NCBI GenBank assembly: GCA_964496695.1
Contig: CAZCBE010000006.1
Coordinates: forward strand, 57,717-121,716
Length of the DNA: 64,000 nucleotides
Reading direction: 5' to 3'
Source: SXTU01 sp964496695
GTDB taxonomy: Bacteria; Verrucomicrobiota; Verrucomicrobiia; Limisphaerales; SXTU01
Made by a program: the position numbers and the translations under genes. Positions 10,013 through 18,636 of the stretch are shown here, one piece after another. The notes beneath the pieces were generated by a model. That model was not told the DNA's origin. It did no database searches and saw only the letters and a list, made by a program, of their open reading frames with translations. Position 1 is the stretch's first letter; every line of letters starts with the position of its first letter.

Positions 10013-10582
10013 GGGAGGGCCCAAAGATTTGGGAAAGACAAAGATGGGGGCACGCCGGGTCGGAGACTGGTGCTCCGCAGGCGGGCGAAGGCTTTGGCAC
10101 CGCAGAGGCGGGACGGACGCAGAGGGGGAAACATGAAGGGCTTTTTGCCAAACGAAGCCATTTGAGCGGCGATGGGAAACCACGAATGAACACGAATGGA
10201 CACGAATCAAGTGGGGGCGGGCGGGAGGATAGGCGACGGCCAATGGCCAATGGCCGATGGAGGATTTTACGAAACGAAGCCATTTGAACCCTGGGCAGCC
10301 GGAAGGTGGGAGGGGAGGGCCCAAAGATTTGGGAAAGACAAAGATGGGGGCACGCCGGGTCGGAGACTGGTGCTCCGCAGGCGGGCGAAGGCTTTGGCAC
10401 CGCAGAGGCGGGACGGACGCAGAGGGGGAAACATGAAGGGCTTTTTGCCAAACGAAGCCATTTGAGCGGCGATGGGAAACCACGAATGAACACGAATGGA
10501 CACGAATCAAGTGGGGGCGGGCGGGAGGATAGGCGACGGCCAATGGCCAATGGCCGATGGAGGATTTTACGAAACGAAGCCA
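10013..10582. repeat. Perfect 270-bp direct duplication
   Basis: 10013-10282 and 10313-10582 are identical, separated by 30 nt (period exactly 300). Each unit contains CCCAAAGATTTGGGAAAGAC, GAACACGAATGGACACGAAT and GGCCAATGGCCAATGGCCG words. The open frames across it translate the repeats and do not look like protein. Confidence 0.95.
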
Positions 10583-10830
10583 GTTTGAGGTTCGAGGGTG
10601 GGATGGGGAAATTGCTGCGGGGCACGAATCGGACAGGCGGAGGGCCGCACCGCAGCGCAAACTGGCGCGTCGCTGGGCCCCCGTGCGTCGGCGGGCTTTT
10701 CCGCTGCTTGACGATGTCCCCCAACGCCAGCCAGATCAGCTTGCCCGCCCCCTCCTGCCGCCGAAAACTTCCACTCGCCTTGCACCGTGCAATGCCGCTA
10801 GCTTCCCCGCTCGGTTTACCGAAAGCATTC

Positions 10831-10904
10831 AGTAATCAGTGTCCAGTGTTCAGTGAGCTGCCGGACACGCGCCGACTGATTACTGAACACTGAATACTGA
10901 TTAC
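10831..10904. repeat. ATCAGTGTTCAGT inverted pair before alaS
   Basis: About 25-nt arms, 10831-10855 and 10880-10904, pair with three mismatches. The words AGTAATCAGT and CAGTGTTCAGT alternate. The right arm ends 15 nt before the alaS start and no Shine-Dalgarno is visible. Confidence 0.75.
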
Positions 10905-10919
10905 TTTTTCGCGAAGCGC

Positions 10920-13900
10920 ATGATGACCAGCACGCAAATCCGCCAGTCGTTCCTCGACTTCTTCCGGTCGAAGCAGCACACCATCGTCCCCTCGTCCAGC
11001 CTCATGCCGGACAGCCCGAACCTGCTCTTCACCAACGCCGGCATGAACCAGTTCGTGCCCATCTTCCTCAACGAGACGAAGTGCCCCTATTCCCCCGGTC
11101 GCGCCGCCGACACCCAGAAGTGCATCCGCGCCGGCGGCAAGCACAACGACCTCGATGACGTGGGCCTGGACACCTACCACCACACGTTCTTCGAGATGCT
11201 CGGCAACTGGTCCTTCGGCGACTACTTCAAGCAGGAGGCCGTCAGTTGGGCGTGGGAGTTGGTCATCGAGGTCTGGAAGTTTCCGCCGCAGCGGCTCTAC
11301 GCGACGGTTTACAACCCTGACAAAGCCAAGGGTGACCCCAGCGAGTTCGACCAGGAAGCGTGGGACATCTGGGCCGCGAAATTCCGCAGCGTCGGCCTCG
11401 ATCCCGCCGTCCACATCGTCAACGGCAACAAGAAAGACAACTTCTGGATGATGGGCGACACCGGCCCCTGCGGCCCGTGCTCCGAACTGCATGTGGACCT
11501 CACGCCGGCGGGTGACACCAAGGGATCACTCGTCAACAAGGGCGACGCTCGCTGCATCGAGATTTGGAACAACGTCTTTATCCAGTTCAATGCGGAACCA
11601 GACGGCCCTGAAGAGGCTGCCAAGATGGGATTGCCGAATGCGAAAGCCGGGGAAACCTGGCGTCAGCGTTTCGTGCCGCTGCCCGCCAAGCATGTGGACA
11701 CCGGCATGGGCTTCGAGCGTGTCACCAGCATCATCCAAGGCACGAAGAACTTCACGGACTTTGCCAATGCGAAGATTTCCAACTACGAGACCGACATCTT
11801 CCGACCGATCTTTGACGAGCTCGAAAAGATGAGCGGGATGAAATATGGCTGCACCCTTCCCACCGGAACACGCACCGTCAAAGACGGTGATTCGGAGAAA
11901 CAGGTTCCAGCCGCTGCGAACGACGAGGAGGCAAAAGACGTGGCCTTCCGCGTCATCGGCGACCACATCCGCACGTTGAGCTTCGCCATCGCGGATGGTA
12001 TCCAGCCCGGCAACACCGACCGCAACTACGTCCTGCGCCGCATCCTGCGTCGCGCGGTGCGCTACGGCCGGACGCTCGGCTTCCACGAGCCGTTCTTCTA
12101 CAAGCTCGTGGACGTGCTCGCCGCGACGATGGGCGATGTCTTCCCCGAAATCCGCACCCGCAAACAGCACGTGAAGGATGTGCTCAAGCTGGAGGAGGAG
12201 AGTTTCAACAAGACGTTGGATACTGGTCTGATCGTTTTCGAGGACGTCTTCCGCTTCCGCCACATGCTTCTTCAAGCTGTGGAATCCGTTCGGTCTCGCC
12301 AAGGGGCTAAGACACTCGCCGCGATTCCAAAAGGTGAATTGGGCCGAATCGCGAAGTTACGTGTTCTGTTTGACCGCGACTTCGTCAATCGCGTCAGCAC
12401 ATCGGCAGACTTCCACCTTCTTTACAAGGCACTAGACAAAGCCGGTGAAGACCTCTCGGCTGAACCGCTGGAGTTTCTTAGTGCTGTTGAGCAAGTCGTT
12501 CAGCAAGGACTCATCATTTCTGGCAGCGCGGCATTTCTTCTCTACGATACTTATGGCTTTCCCTTGGATCTTACCGAAGTGATGGCCCGCGAACGCGGCC
12601 TGACCGTGGACGTGGCCGGCTTCAACGTGCTGATGGAAGAGCAGCGCACGCGTGCGCGTGCTGCGCAAAAGAAGGAGGTTATTCGCGTGGCGGAAGTCTT
12701 CTTGAATTTCCAGCCGACGGAATATGTAGGCTTTGAGACCTTGGAAGCTGAGGCTGAGGCGCTGCTGGCCATTCCTACCGAAGACTTCGTCGTGACGACG
12801 AAGACTCCGTTTTATGCGGAAATGGGTGGTCAGGTATCTGACACAGGGGCGATTATTTTGACCGACGAGTTAGGTAACATCGAAGAACGGCGCGTTCGTG
12901 TGGTGAGCGTTACGAAGTCCCCTTCAGGTATCTTTTTCCACAAGTATGAAGGCGACATGTGCCAACGCTTTCGCTCCGATAGGACATCTGGAGAAGTGAA
13001 AGTCACGGCGAGGCTTTCCGTGGACAAGCCTCGCCGCGACGCCATCCAGCGCCATCACACCGTCACGCACCTGCTGCACTGGGCCTTGCATGAAGTCGTG
13101 AGCCGGGAAGCCTCGCAGAAAGGCTCCTTCGTCGGCCCGGACAAGCTGACCTTCGACTTCAACAGCGCCGCGCTCACGCCCGCGCAGGTCGCGGACATCG
13201 AGAAGCTCGTCAACGAGCGCATCGTCGAGAACGCGGGCGTCTCGTGGACCGAAGTCCCGCACGCCGACGTGAAGGGCCGCAAGGACGTGATGCAGTTCTT
13301 CGGCGACAAATACGGCGACCTGGTGCGCGTGGTGCAGATCGGTGGCCACGCCGCGAAGCTGGACGGCTACAGCATGGAACTCTGCGGCGGCACGCACACG
13401 CGCGCGACCGGCGAGATCGGCCTCTTCCGCATCGTCGGCGAGAACGCGATTGCGGCCGGCGTGCGCCGTATCGAGGCCGTCGCCGGCCTCACCGCCTTCG
13501 ACGCGATGCGCCTGGACCGCGAACTGATCCGCACCGTGGCCGGCAAGGTGAATTCCCCCATCCACGAGCTGGAGAAGAAGATCGAGCTGGTGCTCGCGCA
13601 GCAGAAGGAACTGGAGAAGCAGCTCAAGCTGGCCGTGGCGCGCAACGCCTCGAACGCCGCGAGCGAGCTGATCGGCCGCGCGCAGACGGTGAACGGCACG
13701 CCGCTCATCACGCACAATCTCGGCGACGCGGACGGCGAGTTCCTGCAGGCCGTGGTGGACGCGCTCAAGAGCCGGTTCAAGGGCGTAATCGTCCTCGGCG
13801 GCGGCGCAGGCGGGGCCGTGACGCTGATTGCGTCCGTCTCGGCGGACTTCACGGCGAAGGTGCAGGCCGGGAAGATCATCCAGCAGATCGCCCCGATCGT

Positions 13901-14003
13901 CGGCGGCAAAGGCGGCGGCAAGCCCGACAACGCCCGCGGCGGCGGGAAGGATGCGAGCAAGCTGGATGAGGCGCTGGCGAAGGTGAAGGGCTTGCTCGGG
14001 TAG
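10920..14003 (+). CDS. alaS: Alanyl-tRNA synthetase
   Basis: 1027 aa, about 150 longer than E. coli AlaRS. It charges tRNA-Ala and edits mischarged Ser/Gly. The catalytic domain runs from SFLDFFRSKQHTIVPSSSL; the editing/zinc site has HxxxH at H713-H717 and CGGTH at 822-826; the C-terminal DHHA1 domain ends GGGKPDNARGGGKD. Residues about 441-530 are an insert between the anticodon-side helices and the usual ISGSAAFLLYDTYGFPLDL segment. This middle third (about 11800-13000) is visibly lower in GC than the ends. The start is ATG 10920 or 10923. Confidence 0.96.
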   Translation: MMTSTQIRQSFLDFFRSKQHTIVPSSSLMPDSPNLLFTNAGMNQFVPIFLNETKCPYSPGRAADTQKCIRAGGKHNDLDDVGLDTYHHTFFEMLGNWSFGDYFKQEAVSWAWELVIEVWKFPPQRLYATVYNPDKAKGDPSEFDQEAWDIWAAKFRSVGLDPAVHIVNGNKKDNFWMMGDTGPCGPCSELHVDLTPAGDTKGSLVNKGDARCIEIWNNVFIQFNAEPDGPEEAAKMGLPNAKAGETWRQRFVPLPAKHVDTGMGFERVTSIIQGTKNFTDFANAKISNYETDIFRPIFDELEKMSGMKYGCTLPTGTRTVKDGDSEKQVPAAANDEEAKDVAFRVIGDHIRTLSFAIADGIQPGNTDRNYVLRRILRRAVRYGRTLGFHEPFFYKLVDVLAATMGDVFPEIRTRKQHVKDVLKLEEESFNKTLDTGLIVFEDVFRFRHMLLQAVESVRSRQGAKTLAAIPKGELGRIAKLRVLFDRDFVNRVSTSADFHLLYKALDKAGEDLSAEPLEFLSAVEQVVQQGLIISGSAAFLLYDTYGFPLDLTEVMARERGLTVDVAGFNVLMEEQRTRARAAQKKEVIRVAEVFLNFQPTEYVGFETLEAEAEALLAIPTEDFVVTTKTPFYAEMGGQVSDTGAIILTDELGNIEERRVRVVSVTKSPSGIFFHKYEGDMCQRFRSDRTSGEVKVTARLSVDKPRRDAIQRHHTVTHLLHWALHEVVSREASQKGSFVGPDKLTFDFNSAALTPAQVADIEKLVNERIVENAGVSWTEVPHADVKGRKDVMQFFGDKYGDLVRVVQIGGHAAKLDGYSMELCGGTHTRATGEIGLFRIVGENAIAAGVRRIEAVAGLTAFDAMRLDRELIRTVAGKVNSPIHELEKKIELVLAQQKELEKQLKLAVARNASNAASELIGRAQTVNGTPLITHNLGDADGEFLQAVVDALKSRFKGVIVLGGGAGGAVTLIASVSADFTAKVQAGKIIQQIAPIVGGKGGGKPDNARGGGKDASKLDEALAKVKGLLG

Positions 14004-14034
14004 GTTGGGAAGCGGGACGTTTCGGTCATCGCAC

Positions 14035-14150
14035 GCGCAACCGGGCAAGCGAGGACGCTTGCGGCACGGCCGGCCGGAGGCCGGCGCTACCGTAGCGCAA
14101 GCCTCCGGCTTGCCGTGCCGCCGGCGTCCCCGCCGGCCCGAGGCGTGCGA
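14035..14150 (+). repeat. REP element, RAYT-linked, copy 1
   Basis: Contains GCAAGCGAGGACGCTTGC, then CGGCCGGCCGGAGGCCGGCG and CGCAAGCCTCCGGCTTGC, three nested palindromes. It lies directly after alaS in the same orientation as copy 2 near 14221. Confidence 0.85.
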
Positions 14151-14220
14151 ATCACGAGCGTGCAGCCCTCAAGCCAGAAAATGCTGCGAGGTCACGTGCA
14201 GCAGGTTAGTCGTGGCCGAC

Positions 14221-14430
14221 CAATGGGTGCCACAGGCCAACAAGCCCTCCGAAGTCTCGAAGCTTGATCCGGCAAATTCTCAGCGGCACATTTCCGCCAT
14301 CCCCCGCGCAACCGGGCAAGCGAGGACGCTTGCGACACGGCCGGCCGGAGGCCGGTGCTACCGTAGCGCAAGCCTCCGGCTTGCCGTATCGCCGGCGTCC
14401 GCGCCGGCCCGAAGCGTGCGAACGACGAAA
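14221..14430 (+). repeat. REP element, RAYT-linked, copy 2 (left arm)
   Basis: Holds the same palindrome series preceded by about 75 nt (CTCGAAGCTTGATCC and following) that reappears inverted downstream of the transposase at 15290-15350. Copies 2 and 3 therefore flank the gene as inverted arms of about 190 bp. Confidence 0.85.
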
Positions 14431-14457
14431 GTGAGCGAACAAGCCAAACACACGGCC

Positions 14458-15180
14458 ATGAACCCAAACCCCGGTGACCGCCAGCGCAAGCTGCGCCGGC
14501 TGGACTTCGCCACGCGTTCCAAGCCCGCCGAGAAACGCCCGCCCGGCGCACCCGACGGCCTCGTTCAAGGCTCGCACAGCAGGGGTTATCTCCCGCACGT
14601 CAAGGCTCCCGGCGCGAGCTACTTCGTCACCTTCCGTCTGGGCGATTCCCTGCCGCAAACGGTGCTCGCAGAATTCCAACGCAAGGCCGAAGCCGATGCC
14701 CGGGCGGCGAATGACGAAGCAAAGGCTCGCGGCGAAGTCGGGACCGCCGAGCCTGGCGATTTCCTCTCGGAGCAGGTCGAAGCCTATCTCGACGCCGGCC
14801 ACGGCGCGTGCTGGCTGCGTCGCCCGGAAGTAGCGCGCCTCGTGGCGGACGCGGTGCGGTTCTTTGATGGCCAGCGTTATCACCTGCACGCGTGGGTCGT
14901 GATGGCGAACCATGTTCATGCCGTGCTCCGCCCGGCCCCGGCTTTCACCCTCAGCTCGATCTTGCACTCGTGGAAATCCTACACCGCGAAGGAGGCGAAC
15001 AAGCTGTTGCACCGCAGCGAGCCGGACTTCTGGCAGCATGAGTCGTTCGACCACTGGTGCCGAGACGATGATGAGGTGGCGCACTGGGTGGGCTACACGG
15101 AGGGCAATCCGGTGGCGGTGCGGCTCTGCGTGCTGCCGGAGGAGTGGCCTTGGAGCAGCGCGGCGCATCGGCGTCCGTAG
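14458..15180 (+). CDS. REP-associated tyrosine transposase (RAYT, IS200-like Y1)
   Basis: 240 aa. The HUH motif is MANHVHAVL (H152, H154) and the likely nucleophile Tyr175 lies in SWKSYTAKEAN; WQHESFDHWCRDDDEVAHW and the EWPWSS tail are typical of RAYTs. These single-strand transposases cut and paste REP hairpins. The ATG at 14458 is chosen because the longer frame upstream only translates a REP. The gene is intact and bracketed by two direct REPs upstream and two inverted REPs downstream, a classic REPtron arrangement. Confidence 0.92.
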   Translation: MNPNPGDRQRKLRRLDFATRSKPAEKRPPGAPDGLVQGSHSRGYLPHVKAPGASYFVTFRLGDSLPQTVLAEFQRKAEADARAANDEAKARGEVGTAEPGDFLSEQVEAYLDAGHGACWLRRPEVARLVADAVRFFDGQRYHLHAWVVMANHVHAVLRPAPAFTLSSILHSWKSYTAKEANKLLHRSEPDFWQHESFDHWCRDDDEVAHWVGYTEGNPVAVRLCVLPEEWPWSSAAHRRP

Positions 15181-15360
15181 CGGGCGGGCCGGCGCGGACG
15201 CCGGCGGCACGGCAAGCCGGAGGCTTGCGCTACGGCGTAGCGCCGGCCTCCGGCCGGCCGTATCGCAAGCGTCCTCGCTTGCCCGGTTGCACATGCGATG
15301 ACGAAAATGTGCCGCTGCGAATTTGTCCTGCCAAGCTTCGAGGCTTTGTGGCTGCCTTTT
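15178..15360 (-). repeat. REP element, RAYT-linked, copy 3 (right arm, inverted)
   Basis: The reverse complement of 15178-15360 aligns with 14221-14430, including the GCTTCGAG-side flank. It begins at the transposase stop codon. Confidence 0.85.
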
Positions 15361-15442
15361 ACCGGAAGTCTCCATTACTCCGTCACGGCAGCCCAACGCC
15401 AGGTGGCATCGGAGCATTCTCTGGTGGAAGGCGGCACGCTCG

Positions 15443-15515
15443 TCGTTCGGGCGACGCGGGCCGGCGCGGACGCCGGCGGCACGGCAAGCCGGAGGCTTGC
15501 GCTACGGGGTAACGC
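15443..15515 (-). repeat. Partial REP, inverted
   Basis: Inverted copy of about 14362-14432 including the GAACGACGA flank, without the GCAAGCGAGGACGCTTGC part. It ends about 50 nt before the next gene. Confidence 0.7.
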
Positions 15516-15567
15516 CATCGTCCGCTCTGCGCTTTCCTTGCGCGGCGCGTTGGCGCAGACTCGCGAC

Positions 15568-16500
15568 ATGAACCGCCCTTCAACCGCAATCCCCCGCCGG
15601 GTTCGCAGCCTGCTTGGACCGGCGGGCGCACTCCTGCTCATGAGCCTGGCCGTCTCCGCCGCCGACAGCACGTTGCAGCTCAACCTCCGTTCCCGCACCG
15701 CCGGCGCGCGGGGTGACACCCGCATCGCCGAGAAACCGGCGGCGTGGGACACGAAGAAAACCGCGCTCATCATCTGCGACATGTGGGATGACCACTGGTG
15801 CAAGTCCGCGTCCCGGCGGGTCGGCGAAATGGCGGGGCCGTTGAACGAGGTGGTGAAACAGGCCCGGGCCCGCGGCGTGTTCATCATCCACGCGCCCAGT
15901 TCCGTCACGGGCTTCTACAAGGACACGCCGCAGCGGCGGCTGGCGCAGAGCGCGCCGCTCGTGAAGACGCCCGTGCCGCTGGCCACCGCGGAGCGTTGGG
16001 GCACGGCATGGTGCTGGACGGACCCCAAGCGCGAAAAGGTGCTGCCGATTGATGATTCGGACATGGGCTGTTCCTGCACCGGCGCGAAGTGCGCGATCCG
16101 CGAAGCGTGGACGCGGCAGATTGCCACCATCGAACTCGCGCCGGGGGACGCGCTCACGGACAACGGGCAGGAGACTTGGAACCTGCTGGCCGGGCGCGGC
16201 ATCACGAACGTGATCCTGTGCGGCGTGCATCTGAACATGTGCGTGCTGGGCCGGCCCTTTGCGATCCGGCAGCAGGTTTACCTGGGCATGAACGTGGCCC
16301 TGATGCGCGACCTGACGGACACGATGTATAACCCCGAGCGTCCGCCGGGCGTGGACCACTTCACCGGCACGGACCTAGTCGTGGCCCACGTCGAGCGACA
16401 CTGGTGCCCGTCCTTCACGAGCAAGGACCTCACGGGTAAACCGGCGTTCAAGTTCAAGGAAGACCAGCGTCCGCCGGCACGCGCGGGCAGCGCTCCCTGA
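15568..16500 (+). CDS. Secreted isochorismatase-like cysteine hydrolase
   Basis: 310 aa. A signal peptide covers about 1-32 (LLGPAGALLLMSLAVSAAD). The mature domain has the cysteine-hydrolase fold: catalytic Asp71 in LIICDMWDD and nucleophile Cys225 in GVHLNMCVLGR. Family members hydrolyse amides or vinyl ethers (nicotinamidase, isochorismatase); the substrate is unknown and the export is unusual for the family. The ATG at 15568 is chosen because it starts the signal peptide and leaves the REP DNA outside. Confidence 0.85.
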   Translation: MNRPSTAIPRRVRSLLGPAGALLLMSLAVSAADSTLQLNLRSRTAGARGDTRIAEKPAAWDTKKTALIICDMWDDHWCKSASRRVGEMAGPLNEVVKQARARGVFIIHAPSSVTGFYKDTPQRRLAQSAPLVKTPVPLATAERWGTAWCWTDPKREKVLPIDDSDMGCSCTGAKCAIREAWTRQIATIELAPGDALTDNGQETWNLLAGRGITNVILCGVHLNMCVLGRPFAIRQQVYLGMNVALMRDLTDTMYNPERPPGVDHFTGTDLVVAHVERHWCPSFTSKDLTGKPAFKFKEDQRPPARAGSAP

Positions 16501-16510
16501 GCGGTGGAGC

Positions 16511-16798
16511 TTGGATTTGCGACCCCGGGCTTTTGATGCATCAGCCGTGGGTGAAGAGCTTGCCTGGCGGGACGCCCTGGCGCAAATTGCCACCGTGCTA
16601 GCGGATGAACAAACCAGCCCGGAACAGTTCGCGATTTACCGCCGGATGACGCCGGGGCGGCGGCTGGAAATCGCGGAGCAGCTTTACTGGTCGGCGCGGC
16701 GGATGAAGACGGCGTGGGTTCAGGCGCAGCATCCCGACTGGTCGGAGGAACAGGTGGCGCGCGAGGTGATGCGCAACTTCAGTCATGCCCGAAGCTGA
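16511..16798 (+). CDS. Small partner protein of a nucleotidyltransferase
   Basis: At most 95 aa from TTG 16511; GTG 16547 (about 83 aa) is an alternative start. The recognisable part is YRRMTPGRRLEIAEQLYW followed by AQHPDWSEEQVAREVMRNF, a charged helical protein type often seen just before a small nucleotidyltransferase gene. It overlaps the next frame by 14 nt, implying translational coupling. A toxin-antitoxin-like or regulatory pairing is an inference. No membrane segment or DNA-binding motif is evident. Confidence 0.65.
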   Translation: MDLRPRAFDASAVGEELAWRDALAQIATVLADEQTSPEQFAIYRRMTPGRRLEIAEQLYWSARRMKTAWVQAQHPDWSEEQVAREVMRNFSHARS

Positions 16799-17341
16799 AC
16801 TCTCTCTGCTGTTTTTGCGGCCGCTGAACCGGCTCGGGCTGCGTTACATGGTGAGCGGCAGCGTGGCCGCCATCCTTTACGGCGAGCCGCGTTTCACCAA
16901 CGACGTGGATGTGGTGGTGTCCCTGCGCTTCGAGGACATCCGCCGCCTGGTCGAGGCCTTTCCGGCCCCGAGTTTTTACCTGCCACCCGAAGAGATCATC
17001 GCCGCTGAGATTGCCCGTGCATTCAATGGCCAGTTCAACGTGATCCATGTGGCACCGGTTTCAAAGCCGACATCTATACCACGGGCCGGGATGACTTTAA
17101 CGCGTGGTCCTTTCGCCATGCCCGCCGACTGGACTTCATGGGCGAACCGATCACGGTCGCCCCACCTGAGTGCGTCATCGTCCGCAAGCTGGAATACTTC
17201 CGCGAGGGCGGCTCGGAGAAACATCTGCGCGACATCCGGGCCATCCTGAACGTGTCGGGCGAGTTGCTGGATCGCGGCGCGTTGAATGACTGGATCACCC
17301 GGCAAGGCGTGCTGGCAGAGTGGCGGAAGGTCGCACCCTGA
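16785..17341 (+). pseudogene. Frameshifted nucleotidyltransferase (DUF6036/AbiEii-like)
   Basis: The first frame gives a minimal nucleotidyltransferase start: GS at 25-26 (VSGSVAAILYG) and the metal pair in NDVDVVV (D40, D42). Near 17056 the reading shifts by one base; the other frame continues sensibly with TGFKADIYTTGRDDFNAW and then FMGEPITVAPPECVIVRKLE to a stop at 17341. Adding one base would give one protein of about 185 aa. Either a true 1-nt deletion or a sequencing error explains it. The last helices (EKHLRDIRAILNVSGELLD) are typical of the family. Confidence 0.75.
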
Positions 17342-17424
17342 CCCGTCCGTGGCTCACAGAATTGCGGGCTGAGCTTGGTCGGGCAGCACGGCAGAGGCCA
17401 GGCTGACGCATCAAAAATGAAGAA

Positions 17425-17513
17425 CGGACTGGCGAATGGGGACTGACGAATAAAAGCCGAGGGGTGTCGAACCGCCCCCGCCTTGTTTCATTCGTCAGCC
17501 CATTCGTCAGTCA
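17425..17513. repeat. CTGACGAATGGG inverted pair
   Basis: GGGACTGACGAAT near 17439-17451 and GACTGGCGAATGGG before it pair with ATTCGTCAGCCCATTCG (17490-17506) and what follows. This is one of the short-period inverted pairs filling gaps in this window. The rest of the 17342-17670 gap shows no gene. Confidence 0.65.
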
Positions 17514-17670
17514 AAGATATCACTGGTTGGCCGTTCAATGCCGTCGCCGCCAATGGCGTGGTCATCCCGCCTTTTCCGAAAGGATTTCTTCAAGCTTTTG
17601 ATGCGTCAACCCTGCGGCAGAGGCGGGTCGGACTTGCGGTAAGAACGGCGGGTATGGTCTGCTCGCGGGC

Positions 17671-18615
17671 ATGAATTGCAAAGGATCCGGTGCGTGGCCG
17701 GTCATGGCAGCGGTGTGGCTGCTGGGCTGGGCCGTGCTGCCCGGGCGCGCTGAAGAACTGCGCGTGATGAGCTTCAATCTCTGGCACGGCGGCGACGCGG
17801 GGAAACAGCCGCTGGCGCAGACGGCGGAGGTGATCCGCGCGGCCAGGGCGGACCTCGTGGGCCTGCAGGAGACGGGCGGCTTCGAGAAGGAGAAGGGTGC
17901 CGGCCGGCCCGACCACGGGAAGAAACTCGCCGACATGCTGGGCTGGCATTATCTCGACCAGGGTGATCGCACGGGGATTCTCAGCCGCTTCCCCATCGTC
18001 ACGAACACGCCGCGCAAGTGGGGCGTTGCCATCCGGCTGCCCGCGGGCCGCGAAGTGTGGATGTTCAACGCCCACCTGAATCACGCGCCGTATCAGCCGT
18101 ATCAACTGGCCGGCATTCCCTACGCGAACGGGCGCTTCATCAAGACCGGGGAGGAGGCCGTGGCCGAGGCGCGCAAGGCCCGGGGTGCGCAGGTGGAACG
18201 GCTGCTCTCGGAATTGAAGCCGGCGCTGGCGCGCGGAGACATTGTCTTTCTCACGGGCGATTTCAACGAGCCTTCGCATCTGGACTGGACCCAGCGCGCG
18301 GCTGAAGCGGGCCGGCGTCCGGTGGTGGCGGCGTATCCGTCCACGCTGGCCGTGACCGGCGCGGGCATGACGGATGCGTTTCGTGCCCGGTTCCCGGACG
18401 AAGTGTCGCGGCCCGGGCACACCTGGACCCCCACGACGACGCCCGACGATCCGAAGGACCGGCACGACCGGATTGACTACGTGTTTTTCGCCGGGCCGAA
18501 AGTGACGGTGAAGCAATGCGAAATCGTCGGCGAGGAGGCGAAGTTCGCGGACATTGTGGTGCGCCCGTATCCCTCCGATCACCGCGCCGTGGTGGCGACG
18601 ATGAGCCTTCCGTGA
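17671..18615 (+). CDS. Secreted endonuclease/exonuclease/phosphatase family protein
   Basis: 314 aa with a signal peptide (VMAAVWLLGWAVLPGRA, cleavage about 27). The EEP fold motifs occur in order: MSFNLWHGG, GLQETGG (metal Glu), FNAHLNH, LTGDFNEPS, RIDYVFF and SDHRAVV (catalytic His). Members hydrolyse phosphodiesters of nucleic acids, lipids or sugar phosphates; the target is not resolvable here. Exported, probably periplasmic. Confidence 0.88.
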   Translation: MNCKGSGAWPVMAAVWLLGWAVLPGRAEELRVMSFNLWHGGDAGKQPLAQTAEVIRAARADLVGLQETGGFEKEKGAGRPDHGKKLADMLGWHYLDQGDRTGILSRFPIVTNTPRKWGVAIRLPAGREVWMFNAHLNHAPYQPYQLAGIPYANGRFIKTGEEAVAEARKARGAQVERLLSELKPALARGDIVFLTGDFNEPSHLDWTQRAAEAGRRPVVAAYPSTLAVTGAGMTDAFRARFPDEVSRPGHTWTPTTTPDDPKDRHDRIDYVFFAGPKVTVKQCEIVGEEAKFADIVVRPYPSDHRAVVATMSLP

Positions 18616-18636
18616 GCCGCCGGGCAGATTGACGTC

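Noticed and set aside
10013..10582. CRISPR array
   Set aside because: Only two 270-bp copies with one 30-bp spacer; repeat is far too long and no cas gene is present.
9839..10724. Open frames in the duplicated region translating to IRVHSCSFVVS-type peptides
   Set aside because: They translate the non-coding word repeats; both strands are open and no leader or domain is present.
14005..14457. N-terminal extension of the RAYT to 14005
   Set aside because: It would translate a REP and its flank; RAYT homology starts after 14458.
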